The notes beneath the pieces are model-generated. The model had not been told where the DNA came from. It did not search any database and saw only the letters and a program-made list of their open reading frames with translations. Source: Bryobacterales bacterium (GTDB taxonomy: Bacteria > Acidobacteriota > Terriglobia > Bryobacterales > Bryobacteraceae). From it: DNA of 35,830 nucleotides. The position numbers and the translations under genes are program-made. Shown here one piece after another: positions 1 to 7,223 of the stretch. Position 1 is the stretch's first letter; each line of letters begins with the position of its first letter. The stretch is taken from positions 1 through 35,830 of the forward strand of contig PLOR01000023.1 of NCBI GenBank assembly GCA_003142185.1, written 5' to 3'.

Positions 1-1274
1 GCCGTCAGCGCATACACGAACCAGTTCACCTGGCGGAACTTGCCGCGCAGCACCTTGAGCAGCGTGAAGGCGGTGAAGCCGAACGCGAGGCCGTTGGCGA
101 TACTGTAGGTGAGTGGAATCGTCATGATGGTGAGAAACGCCGGGATGGCGACTTCCGGATCGTCCCATGCAATTTCCGCCACCGACGACATCATGAGGCT
201 GCCCACGACGATCAGCGCCGGCGCGGTGGCCGCGGCGGGAATGGCGCCCACCGCCGGCGCCACAAACAGCGCCACCCCGAACAGCAGTCCGGTGACGATG
301 GCGGTGACGCCGGTGCGCCCGCCCGCCGCCACGCCGGCCGCGCTTTCGATGTAACTCACAACCGTGGAAGTGCCGCTCAGCGCGCCCACCACCGTAGCCG
401 TGGCATCGGAAAACAGAATGCGGTTGACGCGCGGAATCCGGTGAGCATGGTCGAACAACCCGGCGCGCTTGCCCACGGCAACCAACGTGCCGATGTTGTC
501 GAACATATCGATGAACAAGAAGACGAAGATGATTTCGAGGAAGCCCAGCCGCAGGGCGCCGCCGACATCGAGCTTTCCGGCAGTAGCCGAAAGATCCTGG
601 AAACGGTACGCCTGCGGCATCCACTTCGCAACCCCCGTGGCCAGACCGATCGCCGTGGTGGCGAGGATTCCGATCAGCATCGCGGCGCGCACCCGCCATG
701 CCAGCAACGCCGCCATCAACAGCAGTCCGAAGAGGGCCAGCGCGGTGCTCTTGTCGCGTAGATTCCCGAGCGTGACGGTGGTAACCGGATGCGACAGGAC
801 GATGCCGGAGTTGCGAAAGCCGATGAACGCGATGAAGAGGCCCACGCCCGCCGCAACCGCCGCATAAAGCTCGAACGGGATGGTGGAGATGATGAGCTGG
901 CGCACGCCCAGCGCGGTGAGCAGCAGAAACGCAATACCGGAAAGGAAGACCGCTCCCAACGCGGTTGGCCACGGCACGCCCATGCCCTTCACCACCGTGT
1001 AAGTGAAATAGGCGTTGATCCCCATCCCCGGCGCCAGCGCGATAGGGTACCTTGCCAGCGCGCCCATCAGCACGCTGCCCACCGCCGCCGACAGGCAAGT
1101 GGCTGTGGTCACCGCCGCCAGCGGCATCCCGGCTTCATGCAGAATCGCCGGATTGACGAAGACGATGTAGGCCATCGTCATGAACGTGGTGAAACCGGCC
1201 AGAATCTCCGTGCGCCAGTTCGCGTTCAGCGCTGCGAATTCGAAGTACCGTTCGAGCGGCGCGCGTAGGGACAT
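1..1274 (-). CDS. NCS2 family purine permease (AzgA/PbuG-like), 3' end cut by window edge
   Basis: Inner-membrane transporter that probably imports adenine, guanine or hypoxanthine with protons. I translated 424 codons from ATG at 1274; the reading frame is still open at the window edge, so the C-terminus is missing. The N-terminus reads LERYFEFAALNANWRTEILA followed by GFTTFMTMAYIVFVNP, a segment typical of the AzgA branch. The rest is a series of hydrophobic helices, including the family segment APGMGINAYFTY and a central GTSTVVSYIESAAGVAAGGR stretch that matches the substrate-site region of this family. A TACAAT -10-like box ends 9 nt before the ATG and no clear Shine-Dalgarno sequence is seen apart from GGAAG inside that 9 nt. 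The upstream TonB-type gene ends 75 bp away in the same direction. Family is secure; exact substrate is inferred. Confidence 0.9.
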   Translation of the reverse strand, partial: MSLRAPLERYFEFAALNANWRTEILAGFTTFMTMAYIVFVNPAILHEAGMPLAAVTTATCLSAAVGSVLMGALARYPIALAPGMGINAYFTYTVVKGMGVPWPTALGAVFLSGIAFLLLTALGVRQLIISTIPFELYAAVAAGVGLFIAFIGFRNSGIVLSHPVTTVTLGNLRDKSTALALFGLLLMAALLAWRVRAAMLIGILATTAIGLATGVAKWMPQAYRFQDLSATAGKLDVGGALRLGFLEIIFVFLFIDMFDNIGTLVAVGKRAGLFDHAHRIPRVNRILFSDATATVVGALSGTSTVVSYIESAAGVAAGGRTGVTAIVTGLLFGVALFVAPAVGAIPAAATAPALIVVGSLMMSSVAEIAWDDPEVAIPAFLTIMTIPLTYSIANGLAFGFTAFTLLKVLRGKFRQVNWFVYALT

Positions 1275-1283
1275 GAAGCTTCC

Positions 1284-1289
1284 ATTGTA
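1284..1289 (-). promoter_or_regulatory. -10-like box TACAAT, 9 nt before the permease start
   Basis: The minus strand reads GCCTACAAT, then nine bases, then ATG. The -35 region is weak (TTGAGG at 1305-1310 with a 15-nt spacer). If used, the transcript would begin only about 2 nt before the start codon. The same GGCTACAAT-type arrangement recurs at other monocistronic genes in this window. Confidence 0.45.
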
Positions 1290-1349
1290 GGCGGAGCGGG
1301 CAAGCCTCAATCGGAGCCGCGACCGTGAGGGGGCGGTTGGAGTGACACC

Positions 1350-2132
1350 TTACAGCAGCCGGAAATTCACTTCCACCTCGGCGCTGCACGGGACTGGCTT
1401 GCCGTTGCGGTAGGCGGGGCGGAAGCGCCAGCGGCCGACAGCTTCGACGGCGCGTTCCTCCAGGCCGAAGCCGAGCGGCCGGCGGACACGGATGTCGCGC
1501 GGGCGGCCGTTGGCATCGATCTCGACGACCAGAATCACAGTGCCCTGGACCTTGCCCTTGCGCGCTTCTTCGGAATAGGCCGGCTCGGTTTTGACGAGCA
1601 GAACCGGCGCGGTGAAGACACCGCGCCCCGCTTCGATGCCAGGCGAGCCCACGCCGCCGTCGCTCCCCGGGCCGGCGCCAGGCCCATGGCCGGGGCCAAC
1701 GCCGCCATTGGAGCCGGTGCCGATGCCGCCACCCGTACCGGGTCCGCCGGATTTTGTCCCGAAGATGCCAGTCGGGTCGCCCCACTGCTCGACATTTACC
1801 ACTGGCATGACCGTGTCGGCAGGCGCCAGGATGGTGGGCTCGACGGGCAGCTTGGGATCGACGCTCCGGATCTCGACGACCGGCGGCGTGAAGATACGGG
1901 GGGCTGGGCGCGGCAAAGGGCCGAGCTGCGGCGGAGCGGGTTGGTTCTGGCCGCCGCCTCCGCCGCGATCGGGCGCGGGCGGCAGGTAGACGAGATCGCG
2001 CGCCGCCAGCAGCATTGGGCGCATCAAAGCAATGGGCGGATTAGTGCCTGCGGTGGAGAGCAGAATCAGCGCGATGGCGGCGGCATGAATCAGTATCGAG
2101 CAGAAAGCGGAACGCGTGGGCGAACCAGTCAT
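1350..2132 (-). CDS. TonB-family energy-transducing protein
   Basis: Predicted 260 aa periplasm-spanning protein. An N-terminal membrane anchor (about residues 10-28, FCSILIHAAAIALILLS) is followed by a proline-rich region, a glycine-rich linker at about 117-165 made of GTGGG and GPG units, and a C-terminal TonB domain. The domain shows EPAYSEEARKGKVQGTV, then VVEIDANGRPRDIRV, then a WRFRPAYRNGKPV segment, as expected for TonB C-termini (PF03544). Such proteins couple the proton motive force to outer-membrane transport. The frame continues upstream to 2285, but ATG at 2132 is preferred because it places the anchor at the N-terminus and has AGGTG about 7 nt upstream. No ExbB/ExbD genes are nearby. 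The glycine-rich linker is unusual compared with the Pro-Lys linker of enterobacterial TonB. Confidence 0.85.
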   Translation of the reverse strand: MTGSPTRSAFCSILIHAAAIALILLSTAGTNPPIALMRPMLLAARDLVYLPPAPDRGGGGGQNQPAPPQLGPLPRPAPRIFTPPVVEIRSVDPKLPVEPTILAPADTVMPVVNVEQWGDPTGIFGTKSGGPGTGGGIGTGSNGGVGPGHGPGAGPGSDGGVGSPGIEAGRGVFTAPVLLVKTEPAYSEEARKGKVQGTVILVVEIDANGRPRDIRVRRPLGFGLEERAVEAVGRWRFRPAYRNGKPVPCSAEVEVNFRLL

Positions 2133-2322
2133 GACTGTGCACCTGCCACTACCGCTGGTGCAGATGCGAGGCCATTTCGCAGGTGCTTTGTTACGAGCGC
2201 GACCGCCGGTTAAATGCGTGGAGCGGCGAGAAACACTGTGCGAACCAGGGAACGGTTGAGAGAAGGCGCGGGCGATTGCTGCCACAGGTGAGATGTGCCT
2301 TCCACACCTTCAAGACCGGCAA

Positions 2323-2733
2323 TTAGATGAAGAGATCGACCGTGACCTTGAACACCGATGCGAGCTTCTTTGCCTGCTCCTTACTAATGGAGCGCTTCCC
2401 GCTGAGGACCTCCGAAACGCGCCCGCGCGTGCCGAGCACCGGCAGCAGGTCCTTGGCGGTTCGTCCGCTCGTCTCCATCAGGTAGGCCAGCATTTCGTTG
2501 GGAGCAACCGAAGGCAGAGGATGATGGCGATCATCGTAAGCCTGGATCAGAATCGCCATGGTCTCCAGGAGTGCGGACTCCTCCGGGGACAAGCGGTCCT
2601 CGCCCTTGTCCATCAGATGTTCCACGGCGGCAACCATACGGTCGTACTCTTGCTCGGTCTCGATGGCTCTGACGACAATGCGATTCGCGAGCCGGGCGTA
2701 TTTTTTCGGGTCGACGGTCAGTGTTGCGCTCAT
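2323..2733 (-). CDS. higA: HigA-type antitoxin with XRE helix-turn-helix
   Basis: About 136 aa. The C-terminal half carries a helix-turn-helix of the XRE/HigA type: MLAYLMETSGRTAKDLLPVL, then GTRGRVSEVLSGKRSISKEQ, then AKKLASVFKVTVDLFI at the very end. The N-terminal half is a charged helical region that includes RAIETEQEYDRMVAAVEHL. Expected role: bind and silence the toxin encoded just upstream and repress the operon. ATG at 2733 is preferred over GTG at 2742 because AAAGGAG lies 10 nt before the ATG but only 1 nt before the GTG, and because this ATG overlaps the toxin stop as ATGA. This start removes three residues relative to the longest frame. Confidence 0.87.
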   Translation of the reverse strand: MSATLTVDPKKYARLANRIVVRAIETEQEYDRMVAAVEHLMDKGEDRLSPEESALLETMAILIQAYDDRHHPLPSVAPNEMLAYLMETSGRTAKDLLPVLGTRGRVSEVLSGKRSISKEQAKKLASVFKVTVDLFI

Positions 2734-3017
2734 GATTTCCACGCTCCTTTCACATATTCCCTGTGCGTCATGATGCGGCGGATGAACAGCACCCTCCGCG
2801 TGAAGTTCATCTCCGCGATGAGCCGGTACTTGTTGCCTCCGATGTCGAAGACGACGTGCGGAGCCACAAAATCCGCCGTGTTGAACGACTGCCTTACGTC
2901 CGCGAAACTAGACCAAGTCGCCCGTTTGGCGACCCGATACCAGTGGTCCATGGCGCTGCCAGCGTGCGGATGCTCCTCGCAGAAGGTCCGAATCGCTTTG
3001 TGGCTGACAACATGCAT
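2730..3017 (-). CDS. higB: HigB-type mRNA interferase toxin
   Basis: A 95 aa protein of the HigB_toxin family, which cleaves mRNA on translating ribosomes. Diagnostic segments are AIRTFCEEHPHAGSAMDHWY near the N-terminus, ADVRQSFNTADFV in the middle, FDIGGNKYRLIAEMNF, and the final RRIMTHREYVKGAWKS. These match the H-x-Y/F and R-L-I pattern of the family. The toxin gene comes first and overlaps the antitoxin gene by the 4-nt ATGA, the usual order for higBA. The upstream DNA holds a TTGACA box and a 13-bp palindrome suited to antitoxin autorepression. The ribosome binding site for this start is weak. Confidence 0.88.
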   Translation of the reverse strand: MHVVSHKAIRTFCEEHPHAGSAMDHWYRVAKRATWSSFADVRQSFNTADFVAPHVVFDIGGNKYRLIAEMNFTRRVLFIRRIMTHREYVKGAWKS

Positions 3018-3035
3018 CCAGGGCCGATTTCATGG

Positions 3036-3060
3036 TCCCATTATGGGATCGCCCTGTCAA
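3036..3060 (-). promoter_or_regulatory. higBA promoter region with palindromic operator candidate
   Basis: TCCCAT-T-ATGGGA at 3036-3048 is a perfect 6+1+6 palindrome. A consensus-like TTGACA on the minus strand lies at 3055-3060. The palindrome starts 18 bp upstream of the toxin ATG (3017). It would place a HigA dimer over the promoter. No strong -10 hexamer fits at 17 bp spacing, so the promoter itself is uncertain. Confidence 0.45.
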
Positions 3061-3109
3061 TGACCGTCCGTCTGCTGCTGAGGGCCCGCACAATCAGCGG
3101 CAGGTCTCT

Positions 3110-3457
3110 TCAGTCGAGGTCGAGCGCCGCTCTCAATCCCTGTTCCACGACGCTGAGGAACTCGGGAGGCAGCGAGCCGACCCTCCTGGTGAGTTTCGCG
3201 CGGTCCAGCGTCGTGACTTGATGGCACACGGCATAGCTGGTCTTCGGCAGCCCGGCCGCGCCGCCCGGGATTTCGACAACAGTTGGCCCGCGCTTGCCCT
3301 GCGACGCGGAAGTCGATATCGGTATAACGATGATCGACCTCCACGCGGGAGTCTGGTTGAAGCCATCGTGAGACACCACGATCACGGGACGCCGTCCCGT
3401 CTGTTCGGATCCCGATCGCGGAACCAGATCGGCCCAGTAAACCTCGCCCCGCGTCAT
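3110..3457 (-). CDS. mazF: MazF/PemK-type endoribonuclease toxin
   Basis: A 115 aa protein with the full PemK/MazF fold signature. It opens with TRGEVYWADLVPRSGSEQTG, followed by RRPVIVVSHDGFN, then RSIIVIPISTSASQ and a KTSYAVCHQVTTLDRAKL segment. The RGEVYWADL and GRRPVIVVS strands form the RNA-binding face in this family, which cuts mRNA at short specific sequences. The start overlaps the antitoxin stop as ATGA (3454-3457), so the pair is translationally coupled. This is a second toxin pair only about 90 bp downstream (genome-right) of higBA. Confidence 0.92.
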   Translation of the reverse strand: MTRGEVYWADLVPRSGSEQTGRRPVIVVSHDGFNQTPAWRSIIVIPISTSASQGKRGPTVVEIPGGAAGLPKTSYAVCHQVTTLDRAKLTRRVGSLPPEFLSVVEQGLRAALDLD

Positions 3458-3711
3458 CGCGATTCCTTACCGGTTTTCAGCAGGTGCTCGATTCCGGCCG
3501 ATTCCAAGACAGGGTCGAGGTCGAGATCCGAACCCGCCATCTCCTCGGCGTAGGCGGCGATCGCCTGGTGCCGTGCATTCCGCAACTGATTTCGCAACCA
3601 CAGATCGATGGCCTCGCGCGCCAGGGCGGTCGCCGGAACCTGTGTCCGTTCGGCCTCTGCCCTGAGGCGGCTGTAGGTCTGCGCCGGCAACGGCAGGTGG
3701 AAGTTCTTCAC
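3454..3711 (-). CDS. MazE-like / ribbon-helix-helix antitoxin
   Basis: An 85 aa protein read from GTG at 3711, giving VKNFHLPLPAQTYSRLRAEA and then ERTQVPATALAREAIDLWLR. This is the layout of a ribbon-helix-helix DNA-binding domain: a short beta strand, a helix, a turn and a second helix. It is followed by an acidic tail (EEMAGSDLDLDPVLESAG) suited to gripping the toxin. The frame is open up to 3777, but GGGAG 6 nt before the GTG and the fit of the fold argue for the GTG start. The stop overlaps the toxin start by 4 nt. Antitoxin assignment rests on context plus fold; the subfamily is not determined. Confidence 0.82.
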   Translation of the reverse strand: MKNFHLPLPAQTYSRLRAEAERTQVPATALAREAIDLWLRNQLRNARHQAIAAYAEEMAGSDLDLDPVLESAGIEHLLKTGKESR

Positions 3712-3846
3712 GTCTTGCTCCCGCCACCAGTATGCCACGAATTGATGGCAGTATTCGATGCCATCAGACGGTGGCACGGCCCGGCCACCTCGGAAATGAA
3801 GACTAGCGATGGGCCTTGTTTGCGCGCAGTTCGGCGATACCCAGCG

Positions 3847-3999
3847 CTAGGCCCGCGGCGAGGTTGGAGAGCCAAGCGCTGTGAGACCGCCGGAGATACA
3901 CCAGATCCCAACCAGAATGCCGAGCACCGCAAATCCACGGCGCATCGCTCGTGCTCGTTGCGGCTCGCCGGTCTCAGGCTGGGTTCTGTACTCGAACAT
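3847..3999 (-). CDS. possible small single-pass membrane protein (50 aa)
   Basis: Low-confidence reading frame in the 316-bp gap between the toxin pairs and the cytochrome operon. It starts MFEYRTQPETGEPQRARAMR, continues with a hydrophobic stretch FAVLGILVGIWCISGGLTAL, and stops at TAG 3849-3847. One membrane helix is plausible. No convincing ribosome binding site precedes the ATG. I do not recognise it. A different frame of the same DNA reads WLSNLAAGLALGIAELRANK, so a frameshifted or chance origin cannot be excluded. Nothing else was seen in this gap. Confidence 0.25.
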   Translation of the reverse strand: MFEYRTQPETGEPQRARAMRRGFAVLGILVGIWCISGGLTALGSPTSPRA

Positions 4000-4027
4000 G
4001 CTCGGGAATCCGAGTCTATCAGGCCCC

Positions 4028-5152
4028 TTACAGCGAATTCAAATACCCGATCAGGTCGGCCATTTGCTGGGCGGTGAAGCGGGGCCAGGCGAGGTTGCGC
4101 TGGTTCATGCTCTCGAGCATGCGCGGGCCGTGCTCCCAGAGTACGGACAGCATGGTGATGTCGGAATAGGCGTCCTTGCCTTTGCCCTTGCCCAGTGGCG
4201 GCGCGCCGGAGGCAGGGTCGCTGTGGCAGGTGGCGCAGTTCTTTTCCGCAAACACTTTCTTACCGCGCTCCGCGTTGCCATCGCCATGGAAATACTGCTT
4301 GGCCCAGAGGAAACCGGTGATCTGGCGCATTTCCTCCTGGGAAAGCTGGGGCGGCGGATTCTTCATGCTGGGCTGGTGGTTCCACATGTCGACCGCGATT
4401 TCGGTTAGCGTCTGGTTGCGGAGGCGGGTCTCCAGCGCCAACTTGCCGACGTGGCAGCCGGCACAGCCTTTAGACTGGAACAACGCCGGGCCGGCATCGG
4501 TGGGCGCGAACAGGAAGTTGTGCGCCAGGGCCTTGGTTTCCGGCAGGTTTTGCAGGTACACCAGGATGTCGGTGAGCTGCTGCGCGGTGAGTTCGCCCCA
4601 GGCCAGCTTCCGTTTGGCGAAGGCTTCGCGCATGGCGGGGCCGTGGTTCCACATCTGCTGGGCCAGCACCACCGGGTCGGCCAGCGATTCCCACTGGCTC
4701 ACCGGCGGCGCCGCCGGATTGGGCGACCGGTCGATGCCGTGGCAGGAGGCGCAGTGCTTTTGGGCGAACTCCAGCTTGCCACGGCCGGCGTCGCCCGGCT
4801 TTTCGAAATAGCGCGCGGACACGAAGTAAGCGAACAGGTCGGCGGCCGATTCCTGGCTCAGCTCGGCTTTGACGATGCCCCGCTGCTTCATGCCGGCCCA
4901 CATGTCGGGCGCGTGGTTCCACATCAGGCTCGCCATCGCGGTGGGCGTGAAGTCGCGGTCGATGCGCCGCCCCAGGTCCGGCGCCAGGTTCGCGCCGCGG
5001 CCCTTGACGTTGTGGCAGCGGATGCACTGCTCGGTTTCGAAGAGCTGCTCCCCGCGCCGCGCATCGCCCAAAACGATATCGGCTGCCGGCGCAATCGATG
5101 CCAGAACAACGCCGGCCGCGATCACTCGTGTCATCACTCGAACGATGGACAT
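4028..5152 (-). CDS. periplasmic tetraheme cytochrome c with four tandem mono-heme domains
   Basis: A 374 aa exported protein whose signal peptide ends near residue 23 (VLASIAPAAD). Four CXXCH heme sites lie at Cys43 (CIRCH), Cys134 (CASCH), Cys230 (CAGCH) and Cys306 (CATCH), each opening a unit of about 75-95 residues. Each unit then carries a conserved motif: MWNHAPDM (77-84), MWNHGPAM (167-174), MWNHQPSM (256-263) and LWEHGPRM (338-345). The Met or His in this motif could be the distal heme ligand. Units end with a helix such as ESAADLFAYF or QQMADLIGYL, typical of class I cytochrome c. It is the last gene of the conduit operon, 10 bp after the porin gene, with AGGAG overlapping the porin stop. 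It may act as a periplasmic electron shuttle to the MtrA-like protein; that is inference. Confidence 0.9.
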   Translation of the reverse strand: MSIVRVMTRVIAAGVVLASIAPAADIVLGDARRGEQLFETEQCIRCHNVKGRGANLAPDLGRRIDRDFTPTAMASLMWNHAPDMWAGMKQRGIVKAELSQESAADLFAYFVSARYFEKPGDAGRGKLEFAQKHCASCHGIDRSPNPAAPPVSQWESLADPVVLAQQMWNHGPAMREAFAKRKLAWGELTAQQLTDILVYLQNLPETKALAHNFLFAPTDAGPALFQSKGCAGCHVGKLALETRLRNQTLTEIAVDMWNHQPSMKNPPPQLSQEEMRQITGFLWAKQYFHGDGNAERGKKVFAEKNCATCHSDPASGAPPLGKGKGKDAYSDITMLSVLWEHGPRMLESMNQRNLAWPRFTAQQMADLIGYLNSL

Positions 5153-5162
5153 GGCTGGTCTC

Positions 5163-7223
5163 CTATTGCGTCACCCTGACTCCGGTGATGAAGGAATTCG
5201 TCCGGAATCCATCATACAGGTAAAACGACTGGCCGAAACCGTAATACTGCCACTCGGCGTTCCAGGAGACGTGCTTGCACACGGGCAGCGACACCCGTGC
5301 CAGAGGCTCGTAGTAGCGCGAAGGCGCGCTGCCGGAAGAAACGAACATCGATCCGCCCAGGGTCAATTTGCCGTCCTTGATGCGCGGCAGCGCCAGGTTG
5401 ATGGCCGTGGTGGCGGTGTGCGCGTTGTCGCGATACTGGGAAACCGCGGGACTGAGGAACGGCAGCGTCAGGTAGTTGATATTGGAATACAGCGTGGAGC
5501 GGTCGTACTCGCCCATCAAGCTGATGCGCTTGGCCGAATCCGGCGTCCAGAAAATCGAGAGCGCGTTGTCGCGGCTTTGGAAACTGTAGTTGATTCCCGG
5601 CGCCGGGTTCTGGTTGTTCAGCACCTGGAAGCTGGCTTGCAACGAGAGCGCTTTGGCCACCTGGTAGCGGGCCCGCGCGCGGCCCTTCTTGTAATCGTTC
5701 AGGCTGGTGCGGAAGTAGATGTCGTCGCTCGAGGCGCCTTCGAAATCCAGGTTGATGGTCAGCTTGTCGAGCGCGTGATAAGTCAGTCCGCCGATGCCGG
5801 TGTTGCGGCGCAACTGGCCCGTGGCCGGCGGCCCGGTCTCACTGAGCTCGCCGGTCAGCGTCTGCGCATCGCCCCACACGTACCGCCAGCCGCCGTGCAG
5901 CGTGATCCGATTGGTGAGATCGTACAGCACATCGATTTGTTGCTGGTTGTAATTGACGTACTCCGTGAAACCGTTGGGTCCGTTCAGCGACGCGAAGAGC
6001 AGGCCAGGCGCGGTGCCCGTGACCGCGATATCCGGCGCGGCCGCATCGTGGTAGCGGTCGGTCATCAACGATTCGATCACCCGCAGGCGGCGGAGCGGAC
6101 GCAGCTCGAAGCCAATGTTGCCCGTGGTGTGCGGCTGGTTATCCGTGCCGGTGCCCATCGTCGTCAGGCTGCTATAGAAAAGCAACTGGCTGATGTCGAG
6201 GAAATTGCCGTTGGCGACTTCGGAGAAATGGATGTCCGTCTTCGGCTCGCTGTACAGGAACTGGCCGTAGACATCGAACCACGGAGCCAGGTGAGAAGTA
6301 AACAGCACCTTGCTGTAAATGCTGTGGCCGCGAATGCCGTACGCTTGCTGGAGGCCGCTCAGGCTGAGCGTCTGGCCGAAAATGGGCATGGTGTTGTCGC
6401 CGCCCAGCAGGGTGGCGTCTGTGGCTTGGTCGTTATCCTTATAGGTTGTGCCGCCTTGCTCCAAGGTGAGATGAAAGCGGGAATACTCGATGCGCACGCC
6501 GCCGCGATAGTTCTCTGTGCTGTCGGAGAGCAAGGTGGGCACGGCGTACTCGTTGTTGGAGTCCTGCACCCAGGTCTCTACACCGCTGCCGGATCCTGCA
6601 TTGTGGTCGAAGTCCAGATAGGGGATGAAGTGCCCTCCGGGAAATAGGTCCAGACCGGCGCTGAGCGTGCGGCGGTGGACGTCGAACGACTGCTCGTCGA
6701 AACCGCCCGGCGCGCCGGGGTTGGCGAACGAAGGCACGGCGTTGAAATAGGCGAAGTCGTTGTAATCGAAGCTGAAATCGTAGACGCGCTTCTTGCGCGC
6801 GCCGATGTGGGCTGTCTTGTAGGGATCGCCGCCCCAACCGTAGGCGCGCACGTCGAGCTGGTCAAAAAGGTGAATGCTGGGATCGGCTAAGGTGAATTCC
6901 AGGCCGAACAACCTGGGCCCTTGGGCCAGATCGACCACGCTGCGGTACTCGTCCATGCTGCCGTGCACATCGCTCAGCCAGCGATAGCCGAAATCGATGC
7001 TGCCGTGAAAATCTTCGGCGGCGGCCGGAGCCGGATTGCCGGCCGAGGTCTGGGCCGGCGCGGGTGCGGCGGTTTGAGCCTCGGCGGCTGACGCGGGAGC
7101 GCTAGTGGCTTGCCCGGCGCTCGCCGGCGGCTGATCCTGCGGCGCCGTTGTTGGCGATGCCGTTGGCGGCGTTGTTTGCGCAAGCGCCGGGACGATCAAG
7201 AGTAAGGCCAGTAGGAATCTCAT
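5163..7223 (-). CDS. MtrB/PioB-family outer-membrane beta-barrel porin
   Basis: A 686 aa exported barrel protein, the sheath that holds the decaheme wire in the outer membrane. ATG at 7223 gives a signal peptide (MRFLLALLLIVPALAQ). A disordered Ala/Pro/Thr-rich region of about 50 residues follows, and then the barrel begins at EDFHGSIDFGYRWLSDVHGS. The body alternates amphipathic strands rich in Tyr, Phe and Trp (for example LEFTLADPSIHLFDQLDVRA and YDFSFDYNDFAYFN), as in decaheme-associated outer-membrane proteins (PF11854). The frame extends upstream to 7379, but the start chosen forms an ATGA overlap with the MtrA-like gene stop. The N-terminal CXXC motif known from Shewanella MtrB is absent; only one Cys, near the C-terminus, was seen. 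The final residue is Gln rather than the usual aromatic. Confidence 0.9.
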   Translation of the reverse strand: MRFLLALLLIVPALAQTTPPTASPTTAPQDQPPASAGQATSAPASAAEAQTAAPAPAQTSAGNPAPAAAEDFHGSIDFGYRWLSDVHGSMDEYRSVVDLAQGPRLFGLEFTLADPSIHLFDQLDVRAYGWGGDPYKTAHIGARKKRVYDFSFDYNDFAYFNAVPSFANPGAPGGFDEQSFDVHRRTLSAGLDLFPGGHFIPYLDFDHNAGSGSGVETWVQDSNNEYAVPTLLSDSTENYRGGVRIEYSRFHLTLEQGGTTYKDNDQATDATLLGGDNTMPIFGQTLSLSGLQQAYGIRGHSIYSKVLFTSHLAPWFDVYGQFLYSEPKTDIHFSEVANGNFLDISQLLFYSSLTTMGTGTDNQPHTTGNIGFELRPLRRLRVIESLMTDRYHDAAAPDIAVTGTAPGLLFASLNGPNGFTEYVNYNQQQIDVLYDLTNRITLHGGWRYVWGDAQTLTGELSETGPPATGQLRRNTGIGGLTYHALDKLTINLDFEGASSDDIYFRTSLNDYKKGRARARYQVAKALSLQASFQVLNNQNPAPGINYSFQSRDNALSIFWTPDSAKRISLMGEYDRSTLYSNINYLTLPFLSPAVSQYRDNAHTATTAINLALPRIKDGKLTLGGSMFVSSGSAPSRYYEPLARVSLPVCKHVSWNAEWQYYGFGQSFYLYDGFRTNSFITGVRVTQ

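Noticed and set aside
2133-2285. N-terminal extension of the TonB protein
   Set aside because: The extra 51 codons are Arg/Ser-rich, place the membrane anchor in the middle of the protein and lack a ribosome binding site.
3708-3938. A 76-codon minus-strand frame between the toxin pair and the cytochrome operon
   Set aside because: No ribosome binding site, no hydrophobic core or domain pattern, and it overlaps the antitoxin start region.
4869-6647. A 592-codon open frame on the plus strand opposite the porin and tetraheme genes
   Set aside because: It is antisense to two genes with clear family signatures. Its translation is low-complexity Arg/Val/Ala-rich and shows no domain, as expected for GC-rich shadow frames.
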